NCBI RefSeq assembly: GCF_008704715.1
Contig: NZ_CP023689.1
Coordinates: 4,340,001 to 4,404,000 of the forward strand
Origin: Streptomyces chartreusis
GTDB taxonomy: Bacteria > Actinomycetota > Actinomycetes > Streptomycetales > Streptomycetaceae
Direction of reading: 5' to 3'
Length of the DNA: 64,000 nucleotides
The notes below the pieces were generated by a model that saw only the letters and a program-made list of their open reading frames with translations, was not told the DNA's origin and did not search any database. Within the stretch, counting starts at the first letter, position 1, and each line of letters begins with the position of its first letter. The position numbers were made by a program, and so were the translations under genes. Below, in pieces: positions 22,483 to 31,373 of the stretch.

Positions 22483-23274
22483 TCATGCCGTCCTGCGTCG
22501 CAGGGTCGCCGCTCCCAGGCCCAGGACCAGCAGGGCGCAGCCGGCCACGATCAGGGCGTCGCGGACGAAGGCGGCGGTCATGTCGGTGTGCTTGAGCACT
22601 TCGTTCATGCCGTCGACCGCATAGGACATGGGGAGGACGTTGGAGATGGCCTCCAGGGCGGGGTGCATGTTGTCGCGGGGTGTGAACAGGCCGCAGAGGA
22701 GGAGCTGGGGGAAGATCACGGCCGGCATGAACTGGACGGCCTGGAATTCGGAGGCGGCGAAGGCCGAGACGAAGAGACCGAGCGCGGTGCCGAGCAGGGC
22801 GTCGAGCAATGCCACGAGCAGGAGCAGCCAGGGGCTGCCGGTGACGTCCAGGCCGAGGAACCAGAGGGCGAGTCCGGTCGCCAGGGCGGACTGGATGATC
22901 GCGATCGCGCCGAAGGCGAGGGCGTAGCCGGCGATCAGGTCGCCCTTGCCGAGGGGCATGGCGAGGAGGCGTTCGAGGGTGCCCGAGGTGCGTTCGCGCA
23001 GGGTGGCGATGGAGGTGACCAGGAACATCGTGATCAGCGGGAAGATCCCGAGGAGGGAGGCGCCGATGTTGTCGAAGGTGCGCGGGCTGCCGTCGAAGAC
23101 GTAGCGCAGCAGGAACAGCATCACGCAGGGCACGAGGAGCATCAGCGCGATGGTGCGCGGGTCGTGGCGGAGCTGGCGCAGGACCCGGGCGGCGGTGGCG
23201 GTGGTGCGGGCGAAGTTCAGGGCGCCGGTGGGGACGGGCCGGAGCGTGCCGGTGGTGCTCGTCGTCGTGGTCAT
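22483..23274 (-). CDS. ABC-2 type transporter permease
   Basis: 263 residues with six hydrophobic helices (for example MLLVPCVMLFLLRYVF, GIFPLITMFLVTSIATL, ALAFGAIAIIQSALATGLALWFLG). The family loop TLRERTSGTLERLLAMPLGKGDLI and the late NVLPMSYAVDGM segment are those of ABC-2 drug and antibiotic exporters. The ATG overlaps the stop of the ATPase gene by 4 bp (23271-23274), so the two form a coupled exporter. The substrate is unknown. Confidence 0.92.
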   Translation of the reverse strand: MTTTTSTTGTLRPVPTGALNFARTTATAARVLRQLRHDPRTIALMLLVPCVMLFLLRYVFDGSPRTFDNIGASLLGIFPLITMFLVTSIATLRERTSGTLERLLAMPLGKGDLIAGYALAFGAIAIIQSALATGLALWFLGLDVTGSPWLLLLVALLDALLGTALGLFVSAFAASEFQAVQFMPAVIFPQLLLCGLFTPRDNMHPALEAISNVLPMSYAVDGMNEVLKHTDMTAAFVRDALIVAGCALLVLGLGAATLRRRTA

Positions 23275-24080
23275 CGCGTGGTCTCCTTCGCGCGGGCGGC
23301 GGCGACCGCCTCGTCGACCAGGTGCAGGAAGGCCGCCTCGACGGTCTCGGATCCCGTACGGGTGCGGAGGGCTTCGGGGGTGTCGTCGGCGAGGATCTGG
23401 CCCTCGCGCATGAGGAGGAGGCGGTGGCAGCGCTCGGCCTCGTCCATGACGTGGGAGGAGATGAGGAGGGTGGCGCCGCGCGAGGCGGCGATGTCGTGGA
23501 AGAGGTTCCACAGGTCGCGGCGCAGGACCGGGTCCAGGCCGACGGTGGGTTCGTCGAGGACGAGGAGTTCGGGGGTGCCGAGGAGGGCGACGGCGAGGGA
23601 GACGCGGCTGCGCTGGCCGCCGGAGAGGTTGCCGGCCAGGGAGTCGGCGTGGCTGGTGAGGTCGACGTCGGCGATGGCGCGGGTGACGTTCTCGTGGCGC
23701 CGGTCGGCGGCGGCGTGGCCGGGGTCGAGGATCGCCGCGAAGTAGTCGAGGTTCTGGCGGATCGTCAGGTCGTCGTAGACAGAGGGGGCTTGGGTGACGT
23801 AGCCGATGCGGGTGCGCAGGGTCGGGTGACCGGCGGGACGGCCGAGGACGTCGAGGGTGCCGGTGACCTTGCCCTGGGTGCCGACGATCGACCTCATGAG
23901 GGTGGTCTTGCCGCATCCGGAGGGGCCGAGCAGGCCGGTGATCTGGCCGCGCGGGACGGTGAAGGCGAGGTCGCGGAGCACCTGGCGCGGGCCGCGTATG
24001 ACGTTCAGGGCCTCGGCTCGGATGGCTGGGGTGTCGGGAGGGTCGGAGCGGACGGCGTCGGCCGGGGAATAATTCATCAT
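23271..24080 (-). CDS. ABC transporter ATP-binding protein (DrrA/YhiG-like)
   Basis: 269 residues starting at the ATG at 24080 (MMNYSPADAVRSD); the next codon is also ATG. Walker A is GLLGPSGCGKTTLMRS, the signature is NLSGGQRSRVSLAVALLG, Walker B is LLVLDEPTVGLDP and the switch His is in LLISSHVMDEAERC. It energises the ABC-2 permease encoded by the overlapping downstream gene. An imperfect palindrome covers the start codon (24072-24089), probably the operator of an unlinked repressor. GGAG lies a little far upstream (13 bp). Confidence 0.93.
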   Translation of the reverse strand: MMNYSPADAVRSDPPDTPAIRAEALNVIRGPRQVLRDLAFTVPRGQITGLLGPSGCGKTTLMRSIVGTQGKVTGTLDVLGRPAGHPTLRTRIGYVTQAPSVYDDLTIRQNLDYFAAILDPGHAAADRRHENVTRAIADVDLTSHADSLAGNLSGGQRSRVSLAVALLGTPELLVLDEPTVGLDPVLRRDLWNLFHDIAASRGATLLISSHVMDEAERCHRLLLMREGQILADDTPEALRTRTGSETVEAAFLHLVDEAVAAARAKETTR

Positions 24081-24089
24081 GCGATGAAT
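24072..24089. promoter_or_regulatory. palindrome over the ABC ATPase start codon
   Basis: ATTCATC-ATGC-GATGAAT is a perfect 7-bp dyad, partly extended outward, in an AT-rich island within very GC-rich DNA. It includes the ATG, so a bound regulator would block transcription or initiation. No TetR, PadR or MarR gene is adjacent. Confidence 0.5.
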
Positions 24090-24119
24090 AATGCTCCGGC
24101 GGGGGTGTGCCGTCAAGCG

Positions 24120-24200
24120 TCGGGGGCTCTGGGGTGCCGGGGTGCCGGGATGCCGCGGTGCTCTGGGGTACCGGGGTGCTCTGGGGTGCTGGGCATGAGT
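24120..24200. repeat. short GC-rich tandem repeat tract
   Basis: Variants of GGGGTGCCGG and GGTGCTCTGG repeat about eight times in the gap between the ABC operon and the methyltransferase gene. No coding potential was recognised; a slippage-prone minisatellite. Confidence 0.6.
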
Positions 24201-24274
24201 TCGTCCGCCCTCGCCGGATCGGGGCGTAGGACGGACTGGGCGTGGAACGGGAGGGACGCGGGTGGCGGGATGCG

Positions 24275-25045
24275 TCAGGGGGTGGTGGCTACGAGGAGGT
24301 CGACGTCGTAGGTCTCTTCGATGATTCCGTCGGGGAAGGCGTTGAGGAGGAGCTGCTTTTCCTCGGTGAGGAAGGCGGTGCTCGCCTCGGTGCCGTGGAC
24401 GAGGAAGATCGAGTGGCTGCCGATGTTGGCCAGGTGGGTGTCGACGGGGACGCGGCGGCTCCAGCGGACCTTGCGGCGGATGAAGTCGAGCTTGCCGGTC
24501 GGGTCGCCCAGGGCGGCTCGGGCGCCGCTGCCGTTCTGTTCGACGGCGGGGTGGTTGCCGAAGCTGCGCTCGATGCGTCGCGCCTGGTCGGCGTGCCAGG
24601 CGATGTCGAGCGGGGTGGTGTTCCACCACAGGGCCAGTGCGCCGCCGGGACGCAGCACGCGCAGGGCCTCCGGCACCGAGTGGGCGGGGTCGGTCCAGTG
24701 CCAGGCCTGGGCGTAGGTGAGGAAGTCGGCGGAGGCGGTGGTCAGGGGGAGGTGGTTGCCGTTGCCACGCACGATCGGTATGTCCGGGTGGGCGCTGCGG
24801 AACTGGGCGGCCATGCCTTCGCCGGGTTCCACGGCCAGGACGTCGGCGCCGCGTCGGTGGAGGAGGTCGGTCGCGATGCCGGTGCCCGCGCCGACGTCGA
24901 TGACGCGCGCGCCGGTGAGGGGGCGGCCGGCGAGTTGTTCGATCGCGTCGAAGAGGGCGGGCGGGTAGGAGGGGCGGTTCGCGGCGTACTGGGCTGCGGC
25001 GGCGTTGAAGGAACTGGCGCGGTCGGAGTGGGAAGGGGCGGTCAT
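24275..25045 (-). CDS. class I SAM-dependent methyltransferase
   Basis: 256 residues from the ATG at 25045 (MTAPSHSDRASSFN). Motif I is VIDVGAGTGIATDLL, motif post-I is VLAVEPGEGM, and the later core has ALRVLRPGGALALWWN. Residues YAQAWHWTD are typical of UbiE/TAM-like methyltransferases (Methyltransf_11). The acceptor is unknown. It stands alone on the minus strand upstream of the ABC operon. Confidence 0.88.
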   Translation of the reverse strand: MTAPSHSDRASSFNAAAAQYAANRPSYPPALFDAIEQLAGRPLTGARVIDVGAGTGIATDLLHRRGADVLAVEPGEGMAAQFRSAHPDIPIVRGNGNHLPLTTASADFLTYAQAWHWTDPAHSVPEALRVLRPGGALALWWNTTPLDIAWHADQARRIERSFGNHPAVEQNGSGARAALGDPTGKLDFIRRKVRWSRRVPVDTHLANIGSHSIFLVHGTEASTAFLTEEKQLLLNAFPDGIIEETYDVDLLVATTP

Positions 25046-25362
25046 ACGGCCATGGTGCGCGCTGGTTGGTGCGATGTGCACCGAGTTGGTGGGGTGGGTC
25101 GGTGGGGCGGCGTGACTCGGCAGGCCGGCGCGGCTAGGCAAGCGGGCGGCATAGCTCCGGGAGCGGGCGCGGTCCAGGGGGGCAGGCACGACCCGGCCGT
25201 CCGTCTACTCGGGACGCCCCAGCCGCTCATCGCCGCGACACGCACCGGCGTCCAGCGGCGGCGCAGGCCCTCACCTCCAACTACGGCACACGCCCCGCGT
25301 CTGCCCGCGCAGCACTCCCTCACGTCGGACTCCGGCCCGACGCCGCGCCCCAGAACCAGCCC
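25046..25362. other. intergenic region without recognised gene
   Basis: 317 bp between two minus-strand genes. Open frames here have shadow-type composition and no family features. I see no strong hairpin or RNA gene. Confidence 0.5.
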
Positions 25363-25884
25363 CTATTCGCGGCGGCGTTTCTTTGACGGGTTGCCGGTGC
25401 GGCGGGTGGTTCGGGATTCGTGTTGTTTGCGGGCCTTCTCGTATTCCTCGCGGTGGAGCTTCTCGCCCGGGGCCTCGAAGAGGGAGCGGAAGAAATAGGC
25501 GAGGAGGGAGCCGACGAAGCCGATGGTGAGCAGGCCCCGCAGGGAGGCGTGCCGGTCGGGGTCGGGGCGTTTGGTGAAGGCCTCCCAGGTGTGGCGGAAG
25601 GCGAGCGCGCTGCAGATCGCGAACATCGCCACGACCAGGACGGTCACGAAGCTGCCGGGGCCGGCGATCGCGATCCCCTCGTAGGCGAAGCGCAGCACCA
25701 GGCAGGAGGCGGCCGCGGCGAGGAGGGACCCGGCGCTGGCCCCGATGCGGCGGCCGGTGTAGCCGTGGTCGTGGTCGACCCAGGTCGTGCCGAAGAAGCG
25801 CAGGGGCTCGGGGCGGGGGCCCGAGGAGCCCGCGGGGGTGGCCGGCGTGCCGTTCTTCTCGCTCTTCTCGCTCTTCTCGCTCAC
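25363..25884 (-). CDS. conserved small integral membrane protein
   Basis: 173 residues. The N-terminus is polar (MSEKSEKSEKNGTP) with a KSE tandem. Then come the soluble segment FFGTTWVDHDHGYTGRRIGA and three hydrophobic helices (AGSLLAAAASCLVLRFAY, GSFVTVLVVAMFAICSALAF, LRGLLTIGFVGSLLAYFF). The C-terminus is a charged tail ending KKRRRE. It is conserved in Streptomyces from memory, sometimes given a transporter-like label that the sequence does not support. No function is assigned. Confidence 0.75.
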   Translation of the reverse strand: MSEKSEKSEKNGTPATPAGSSGPRPEPLRFFGTTWVDHDHGYTGRRIGASAGSLLAAAASCLVLRFAYEGIAIAGPGSFVTVLVVAMFAICSALAFRHTWEAFTKRPDPDRHASLRGLLTIGFVGSLLAYFFRSLFEAPGEKLHREEYEKARKQHESRTTRRTGNPSKKRRRE

Positions 25885-25951
25885 GAGTCGATTATGGCTC
25901 CGGCGGAGCCGCGGGCTCCGTACGGGTCCCGGCGCACCGGGACCGGTCGGC

Positions 25952-26296
25952 TCAGGAGCAGCGCGGACGGACGTAGCCGTCGCTGCCCGTCTGGACGTAG
26001 GCGTCCGCGACGAACTCGCCGTCGTCGATGTTGTCCCAGATGTTCGACGTGCCGAACGGACCGGACACGTTCGTGCCCGGCGTCTGGCAGTAGATCGGGA
26101 TCCTGGCGCCCTCGGGCAGGACGCGGACGATGCTGTAGGCGGTGCCGGGGCCCCGGCGGACGTTCAGGCGGACGCCCGGTGCGACCGAGTAGTAGCGCAC
26201 GGCGTTGGCCGTGGCGGCCATCGTCGCGACGCCCTCAGCCGCGACACCCCCGGTTTCTTCGGCTCTTTCGGCCTCTTCGACGCGATCTGCGGACAT
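25952..26296 (-). CDS. small SH3b-domain protein
   Basis: 114 residues from the ATG at 26296, preceded by GGGGGAGGAACG, a very good ribosome binding site. The bacterial SH3 domain covers about residues 40-114: VRLNVRRGPGTAYSIVRVLPEG, then a Cys pair at IYCQTPG and VRPRCS that could form a disulfide. No Sec signal is seen, although such domains usually bind cell wall or peptides outside the cell. Export is therefore uncertain. Divergent from the kinase gene. Confidence 0.82.
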   Translation of the reverse strand: MSADRVEEAERAEETGGVAAEGVATMAATANAVRYYSVAPGVRLNVRRGPGTAYSIVRVLPEGARIPIYCQTPGTNVSGPFGTSNIWDNIDDGEFVADAYVQTGSDGYVRPRCS

Positions 26297-26478
26297 GATC
26301 GTTCCTCCCCCGTTGATCCCCATGGCTGCCATGGGGTCCCGTTGATTCCCCTAAATCACGCCACGCACACATGTGCGTGTTGGGAACAGGGAGGCTAGCA
26401 AGCCGCCTCTGTCTCGTATGAGTAATCGACTAGGCTCCGTGCGTCGCGCGCGCGGACGAACAGCACGGGGGTGGTCCC

Positions 26479-28659
26479 ATGGCGCCACAGCAGAACGCCG
26501 GAGCGGGCGCGGAAGCGGAACTTCCCGAATACGCCGGTCACTACCGCCTGGAGGAGCGTCTGGGCTCCGGTGGCATGGGCGTCGTCCATCTGGCGCGGAG
26601 CACCTCGGGCATGCAGCTCGCGGTGAAGGTCGTGCATGCCGAGTTCGCCAGGGATCCCGAGTTCAGAGGGCGTTTCCGGCAGGAGGTAGGGGCCGCTCGC
26701 AAGGTCAGCGGCGCCTTCACCGCGCCTGTCGTGGACGCCGATCCGGAGGCCGAACGGCCCTGGATGGCAACGCTGTTCATCCCCGGTCCGACCCTTTCCG
26801 ATCATGTGAAGCGGAACGGTCCGATGGAGCCGGCGCAGCTGCGGCGGCTGATGGCCGGGCTGGCCGAGGCACTGCGCGACATACACCGCGTCGGCGTGGT
26901 GCACCGGGATCTGAAGCCGAGCAACGTGCTGCTGGCCGAGGACGGGCCGAAGGTCATCGACTTCGGCATCTCTCGGCCAAAGGACAGCGAACTGAGGACC
27001 GAGACGGGGAAGTTGATCGGCACGCCGCCGTTCATGGCGCCGGAGCAGTTCCGGCGGCCCCGGGAGGTCGGGCCGGCCGCCGACATCTTCGCGCTCGGCT
27101 CGGTGCTGGTGCACGCGGCGACGGGACGGGGGCCGTTCGACTCGGACAGCCCGTATGTCGTGGCGTACCAGGTCGTTCATGACGAGCCGGACCTGACCGG
27201 GCTGCCGCCGAATCTCGCGCCGCTGGTGCTGCGCTGCCTCGCCAAGGAGCCCGAGGACCGGCCGACGCCCGACGAGATGATGCGCGAGCTGCGGTCGGTG
27301 GCGGCGTCGTACGACACGCAGGCGTTCATACCGGCGCAGCGGGCCACGGACGGGGCACGCAAGCCGGAGTCCCCCGCGGAGGCGGAACCGGAGGCAGGGG
27401 CGGGGGCCGGTTCGGGCTCGGGCTCGGGCTCGGATGCCAAGTCGCCGTCCGATGCCGGGAGGAAGCCCGAACGGGCGTCCGGTGGACCCCGGCGCCGTCG
27501 GCTGCTCGCCCTCGGAGCCGGAGTCGTCGCGCTCGCCGCGGTCGCCACGCTGGCGTCGGTGCAGTTGCTCGGCGGTGGTGACCCGGCGCCGAAGGGCGGG
27601 GACGCGCGGACCACGTCGGCCGGTTTCGCCGGGTGGACGGCGACACCGGCTCCCAACAAGGGCACGCCGCAGTGCACTTACGGCTCCGGAAAGCTGCTGT
27701 GCGCGCAGAGCGGGCTCCTCGTCGCACTCGACCCGGGCAACGGCCGGCTGCTGTGGCGCGAACCCGTGGCCCCGTCGGCCGTGAGCGCGGCGCCCGTCGT
27801 CGCGGGCGGTCTCGTGCGCCCGGCTTCGGCGCCGACGGACGGCCGCCTGGAGGCGTTCGACCCCGCCACCGGCAAGTCGGCCTGGCGGCAGGACGGGCCC
27901 CGGTACGACGAACTGTCGGCCGTCGGCGGCATGCTGCTGCTCACCGGCGCCGACGGCACGGTCACCGGTGTGGACGGGGCCTCGGGCGAGAAGAAGTGGA
28001 GCGGTTCGCTGCCGGGGCACAGGAGGCCGTACTTCGTCTCCTTCGCGAAGGATCCGCTGGCGTACGCGACGACGACGTCCGACGACGGATCGAGCACCCG
28101 AATCACCGCGGTGGACCCGGCCACGGGTGACGTGCGCTGGGACGCCCGGCTTGAGGGGACGCTGAGGCTCGCCGGTGCCGCGGACGGGTCGGTCTTCCTG
28201 CTCCCCGTCGACGGGATCTACAGCGACACCAGGGCCGTGATCCGCTACTCCCCCGCCGACGGGACGTCGCAGCGCGTGTCGCTGTCCCGTGCGATGCAGC
28301 AGGCGCACGCCACGGTGCGGGGGAACGTCGTCTACGTCGTGGGGGACGGCGGCTCGCTGGTCGCCGTCGACATGAAGGCGCGCAAGCAGCTGTGGAGCCT
28401 GGAGACGTCCGTGATCCGTACGTCGTCGCCCGTCGTCGACGGCCGGCATGTGTACGTCAGCGCTCCGGACGGCCGGCTGCTCGCCGTGGACGCCCGCACC
28501 GGCAGGCTGCTGGGCCAGTCGCCGCCCCGGCTCGGGTCGGACTCGGACCGGTTGACGCCCGATCTGCCGGTGCCCGTGCTGGTCGACGGCCGCGTCTACT
28601 GCGCCGCCCCCGACGGCACCGTCTTCGGCGTCGACGCCCGCGATCCGTCGCAGTGGTGA
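26479..28659 (+). CDS. membrane Ser/Thr protein kinase with PQQ-type beta-propeller sensor
   Basis: 726 residues. Kinase domain about 20-270: G-loop LGSGGMGVV, Lys50, HRDLKPSN (142-149), DFG (161-163), APEQ (187-190), all intact. A Pro/Ser/Gly linker and one transmembrane helix (about 340-360, LLALGAGVVALAAVATLAS) follow. An extracellular part of about 350 residues carries PQQ-like propeller repeats (LLVALDPGNGRLLWRE, LEAFDPATGKSAWRQ, VTGVDGASGEKKWSG, ITAVDPATGDVRWDA, LVAVDMKARKQLWSL, LAVDARTGRLLGQ). This is the AfsK/PknB-like layout with an external sensor. Signal and substrates are unknown. Confidence 0.93.
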   Translation: MAPQQNAGAGAEAELPEYAGHYRLEERLGSGGMGVVHLARSTSGMQLAVKVVHAEFARDPEFRGRFRQEVGAARKVSGAFTAPVVDADPEAERPWMATLFIPGPTLSDHVKRNGPMEPAQLRRLMAGLAEALRDIHRVGVVHRDLKPSNVLLAEDGPKVIDFGISRPKDSELRTETGKLIGTPPFMAPEQFRRPREVGPAADIFALGSVLVHAATGRGPFDSDSPYVVAYQVVHDEPDLTGLPPNLAPLVLRCLAKEPEDRPTPDEMMRELRSVAASYDTQAFIPAQRATDGARKPESPAEAEPEAGAGAGSGSGSGSDAKSPSDAGRKPERASGGPRRRRLLALGAGVVALAAVATLASVQLLGGGDPAPKGGDARTTSAGFAGWTATPAPNKGTPQCTYGSGKLLCAQSGLLVALDPGNGRLLWREPVAPSAVSAAPVVAGGLVRPASAPTDGRLEAFDPATGKSAWRQDGPRYDELSAVGGMLLLTGADGTVTGVDGASGEKKWSGSLPGHRRPYFVSFAKDPLAYATTTSDDGSSTRITAVDPATGDVRWDARLEGTLRLAGAADGSVFLLPVDGIYSDTRAVIRYSPADGTSQRVSLSRAMQQAHATVRGNVVYVVGDGGSLVAVDMKARKQLWSLETSVIRTSSPVVDGRHVYVSAPDGRLLAVDARTGRLLGQSPPRLGSDSDRLTPDLPVPVLVDGRVYCAAPDGTVFGVDARDPSQW

Positions 28660-28672
28660 GGGAGTGAGCGAA

Positions 28673-28698
28673 GGGGCCGTCTCCGAAGAGACGGCCCC
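28673..28698. terminator. bidirectional terminator between kinase and ilvD genes
   Basis: An 11-bp perfect stem (GGGGCCGTCTC / GAGACGGCCCC) with a CGAA tetraloop between convergent genes. Confidence 0.85.
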
Positions 28699-28718
28699 CG
28701 CGATCCGGGCTACGGGCG

Positions 28719-30572
28719 TCAGCCCAGCTTGGTCACGTCTCGCACCGCGCCCTTGTCCGCGCTCGTCGCCATCGCGGCGTATGCGCGCAGTGCCGCCGAC
28801 ACCTTGCGCTCGCGGTTCTTCGGGGCGTACACGCCGTTCAACGCCTGCTCGCGGCGGGTGAGTTCCGTCTCGTCGACGAGCAGCTCGATCGAGCGGTTCG
28901 GGATGTCGATGCGGATGCGGTCGCCGTTCTCGACGAGGGCGATCGTGCCGCCGGACGCGGCCTCCGGGGAGGCGTGGCCGATGGACAGGCCCGAGGTGCC
29001 GCCGGAGAAGCGGCCGTCGGTGATCAGGGCGCAGGTCTTGCCGAGGCCGCGGCCCTTGAGGAACGACGTCGGGTAGAGCATCTCCTGCATGCCGGGGCCG
29101 CCCTTGGGACCCTCGTAGCGGATGACGACGACGTCGCCGTCGGTCACCTGCTTGTTGAGGATCTTCTCGACGGCCTCCTCCTGCGACTCGCAGACGACCG
29201 CTGGGCCCTCGAAGGTCCAGATGGACTCGTCGACGCCCGCGGTCTTCACGACGCAGCCGTCGACGGCGAGGTTGCCCTTGAGGACCGCGAGGCCGCCGTC
29301 CTTGGAGTAGGCGTGCTCGGCGCTGCGGATGCAGCCGCCCTCGGCGTCGTCGTCCAGCGCCTCCCAGCGCTCGGACTGGGAGAAGGCCTCGGCGGAGCGG
29401 ACACAGCCGGGGGCGGCGTGCCACAGCTCGACGGCCTTCGGCGAGGGGGACCCGCCGCGCACGTCCCAGGTCTTCAGCCAGTCCGAGAGGGACGGGCTGT
29501 GGACGGCGTGGACGTCCTCGTTGAGCAGGCCGGCCCGGTGCAGCTCGCCCAGCAGGGCCGGGATGCCGCCGGCGCGGTGCACGTCCTCCATGTAGTACGT
29601 GCGGTCCTTGGCGACGTTGGGCGCGACCTTCGCCAGGCACGGCACCCGGCGGCTGACCTCGTTGATCTGCTCCAGTCCGAACGGGACGCCGGCCTCCTGG
29701 GCGGCGGCCAGCAGGTGCAGGATCGTGTTGGTGGAGCCGCCCATGGCGATGTCGAGGGCCATGGCGTTCTCGAACGCCGCGAAGGTGGCGACGTTGCGCG
29801 GCAGGACCGTGTCGTCGTCCTGCTCGTAGTAGCGGCGGGTGATGTCCATGACCGTGCGGGCCGCGTCCTCGTACAGGGCCTTGCGGGCCGTGTGCGTGGC
29901 GAGGACCGAGCCGTTGCCGGGCAGGGACAGGCCGATGGCCTCGGTCAGGCAGTTCATCGAGTTGGCGGTGAACATGCCGGAACAGGAGCCGCAGGTCGGA
30001 CAGGCGTTCTCCTCGATACGGAGGATGTCCTCGTCCGAGATCTTGTCGTTCACGGCGTCGGAGATCGCGTCGACCAGGTCGAGGGTGCGGACCGTGCCGT
30101 CGACCAGCGTGGCGCGGCCGGACTCCATCGGGCCGCCGGAGACGAAGACCGTGGGGATGTTGAGCCGCAGGGCGGCGTTCAGCATGCCCGGGGTGATCTT
30201 GTCGCAGTTGGAGATGCAGATCAGGGCGTCGGCGCAGTGCGCCTCGACCATGTACTCCACGCTGTCCGCGATCAGGTCGCGGGACGGCAGGGAGTACAGC
30301 ATGCCGCCGTGGCCCATGGCGATGCCGTCGTCCACCGCGATGGTGTTGAACTCGCGCGGGATGCCGCCGGCCTCCCTGATCGCCTCGCTGACGATCCGGC
30401 CGACGGGCTGGAGGTGGGTGTGGCCGGGCACGAACTCGGTGAAGGAGTTCGCCACCGCGATGATCGGCTTCCGGCCGATGTCCGCACCGGGTACACCGGA
30501 GGCGCGCATAAGGGCGCGGGCGCCCGCCATGTTGCGGCCGTGGGTGACTGTGCGGGACCTCAGCTCGGGCAT
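28719..30572 (-). CDS. ilvD: dihydroxy-acid dehydratase
   Basis: 617 residues, normal length. Dehydrates dihydroxy-acids to 2-keto acids in Ile and Val synthesis, using an Fe-S cluster. Cluster and active-site motifs are ISNCDKITPGML and ACPTCGSCSGMFTANSMN, and the C-terminal GRFSGGTSGLSIGHASPEA is intact. AAGGAG lies before the ATG at 30572. It is monocistronic; the 174-bp upstream region carries three short GGACTGC repeats but no convincing leader peptide. Confidence 0.97.
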   Translation of the reverse strand: MPELRSRTVTHGRNMAGARALMRASGVPGADIGRKPIIAVANSFTEFVPGHTHLQPVGRIVSEAIREAGGIPREFNTIAVDDGIAMGHGGMLYSLPSRDLIADSVEYMVEAHCADALICISNCDKITPGMLNAALRLNIPTVFVSGGPMESGRATLVDGTVRTLDLVDAISDAVNDKISDEDILRIEENACPTCGSCSGMFTANSMNCLTEAIGLSLPGNGSVLATHTARKALYEDAARTVMDITRRYYEQDDDTVLPRNVATFAAFENAMALDIAMGGSTNTILHLLAAAQEAGVPFGLEQINEVSRRVPCLAKVAPNVAKDRTYYMEDVHRAGGIPALLGELHRAGLLNEDVHAVHSPSLSDWLKTWDVRGGSPSPKAVELWHAAPGCVRSAEAFSQSERWEALDDDAEGGCIRSAEHAYSKDGGLAVLKGNLAVDGCVVKTAGVDESIWTFEGPAVVCESQEEAVEKILNKQVTDGDVVVIRYEGPKGGPGMQEMLYPTSFLKGRGLGKTCALITDGRFSGGTSGLSIGHASPEAASGGTIALVENGDRIRIDIPNRSIELLVDETELTRREQALNGVYAPKNRERKVSAALRAYAAMATSADKGAVRDVTKLG

Positions 30573-30746
30573 CGTCGCTCGCTCCTTCAAGGACTGCAGG
30601 GACTGCGGGGACTGCGATCAGAGACTTCTGACTGCTAACGAGCGTACGCCCGTCATCCAGAGGTCGGGACGGGGTGTCCGGAATGCGGGACGCATGTCTC
30701 GCGGAATCGGCGCCGCATGGCTGGATGCAGCTGGCCGGCCGGGCCG

Positions 30747-31373
30747 TCACGGGCCGGTCAGGTGCCCCTGCACGACGGGCGCCACGCGCGCGATGATCTG
30801 CTCCGGGTCCGCGGAGGCGATCGGCTCGATCTTGATGACGTAGCGCATCATCGCGACCCCGACCAGCTGCGCGGCGGCCAGCTCGGCGCGCAGTTCCGCG
30901 TCCGGGGAGTCGATCTCGCCGGCGATGCGGCGCAGCAGCTGGGCCGAGACCAGGCGGCGGAAGACGGTGGCCGCGGCCTCGTTGTTGACCGCGGAGCGCA
31001 CGATCGCGAGCAGCGGCCTGCGGGTCACGGGGTTCTCCCAGAGCCCGAAGAGGAAGCGGGTCAGGCGCTCGCCGACGTCGTCGAGGGGCACTTCGAGCAC
31101 CGCGTCCCGCACCGCCAGGGCGGGCACCAGGGCGACCTCCACGGCCGCCTCGAAGACCTGCTCCTTGGTGCCGAAGTAGTGGTGCACGAGCGCGGAGTCC
31201 ACGCCGGCGGCCTTGGCGATGCCCCGTACCGAGGTCTTGTCGTAGCCGCGCTCGGCGAACTCCTCGCGGGCGGCGTCCAGGATCCGGTCGCGGGTGTCCG
31301 CGGACTCGGCGCGCGGGGGCCGGCCCCGGCGCCGGGAGCCGACGCCGCCCCGTCCGCCCGCCGTGTCGGTCAC
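30747..31373 (-). CDS. TetR-family transcriptional regulator
   Basis: 208 residues from GTG. An Arg-rich N-terminal arm (GVGSRRRGRPPRAESADTR) precedes the HTH (ILDAAREEFAERGYDKTSV ... RGIAKAAGVDSALVHHYFG), then a TetR_C-type domain (DVGERLTRFLFGLWENPVTRRP). The start overlaps the stop of the sugar isomerase gene (GTGA, 31370-31373), so it is translated as the second gene of that unit. Its ligand and operator are unknown; the paired isomerase is a candidate target. Confidence 0.92.
   Translation of the reverse strand: MTDTAGGRGGVGSRRRGRPPRAESADTRDRILDAAREEFAERGYDKTSVRGIAKAAGVDSALVHHYFGTKEQVFEAAVEVALVPALAVRDAVLEVPLDDVGERLTRFLFGLWENPVTRRPLLAIVRSAVNNEAAATVFRRLVSAQLLRRIAGEIDSPDAELRAELAAAQLVGVAMMRYVIKIEPIASADPEQIIARVAPVVQGHLTGP

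Noticed and set aside
30573..30660. Branched-chain amino-acid leader peptide upstream of ilvD
   Set aside because: One frame reads SLIAVPAVPAVLEG, rich in Val/Leu/Ile, but it has no nearby start codon and no terminator-antiterminator pair. The richness comes from the GGACTGC repeats.
26395..30750. 1451-codon open frame on the minus strand across the kinase and ilvD genes
   Set aside because: It runs antisense to the kinase and out of frame with ilvD. Composition is Arg/Gly/His-rich shadow sequence, the usual artefact of high third-position GC.
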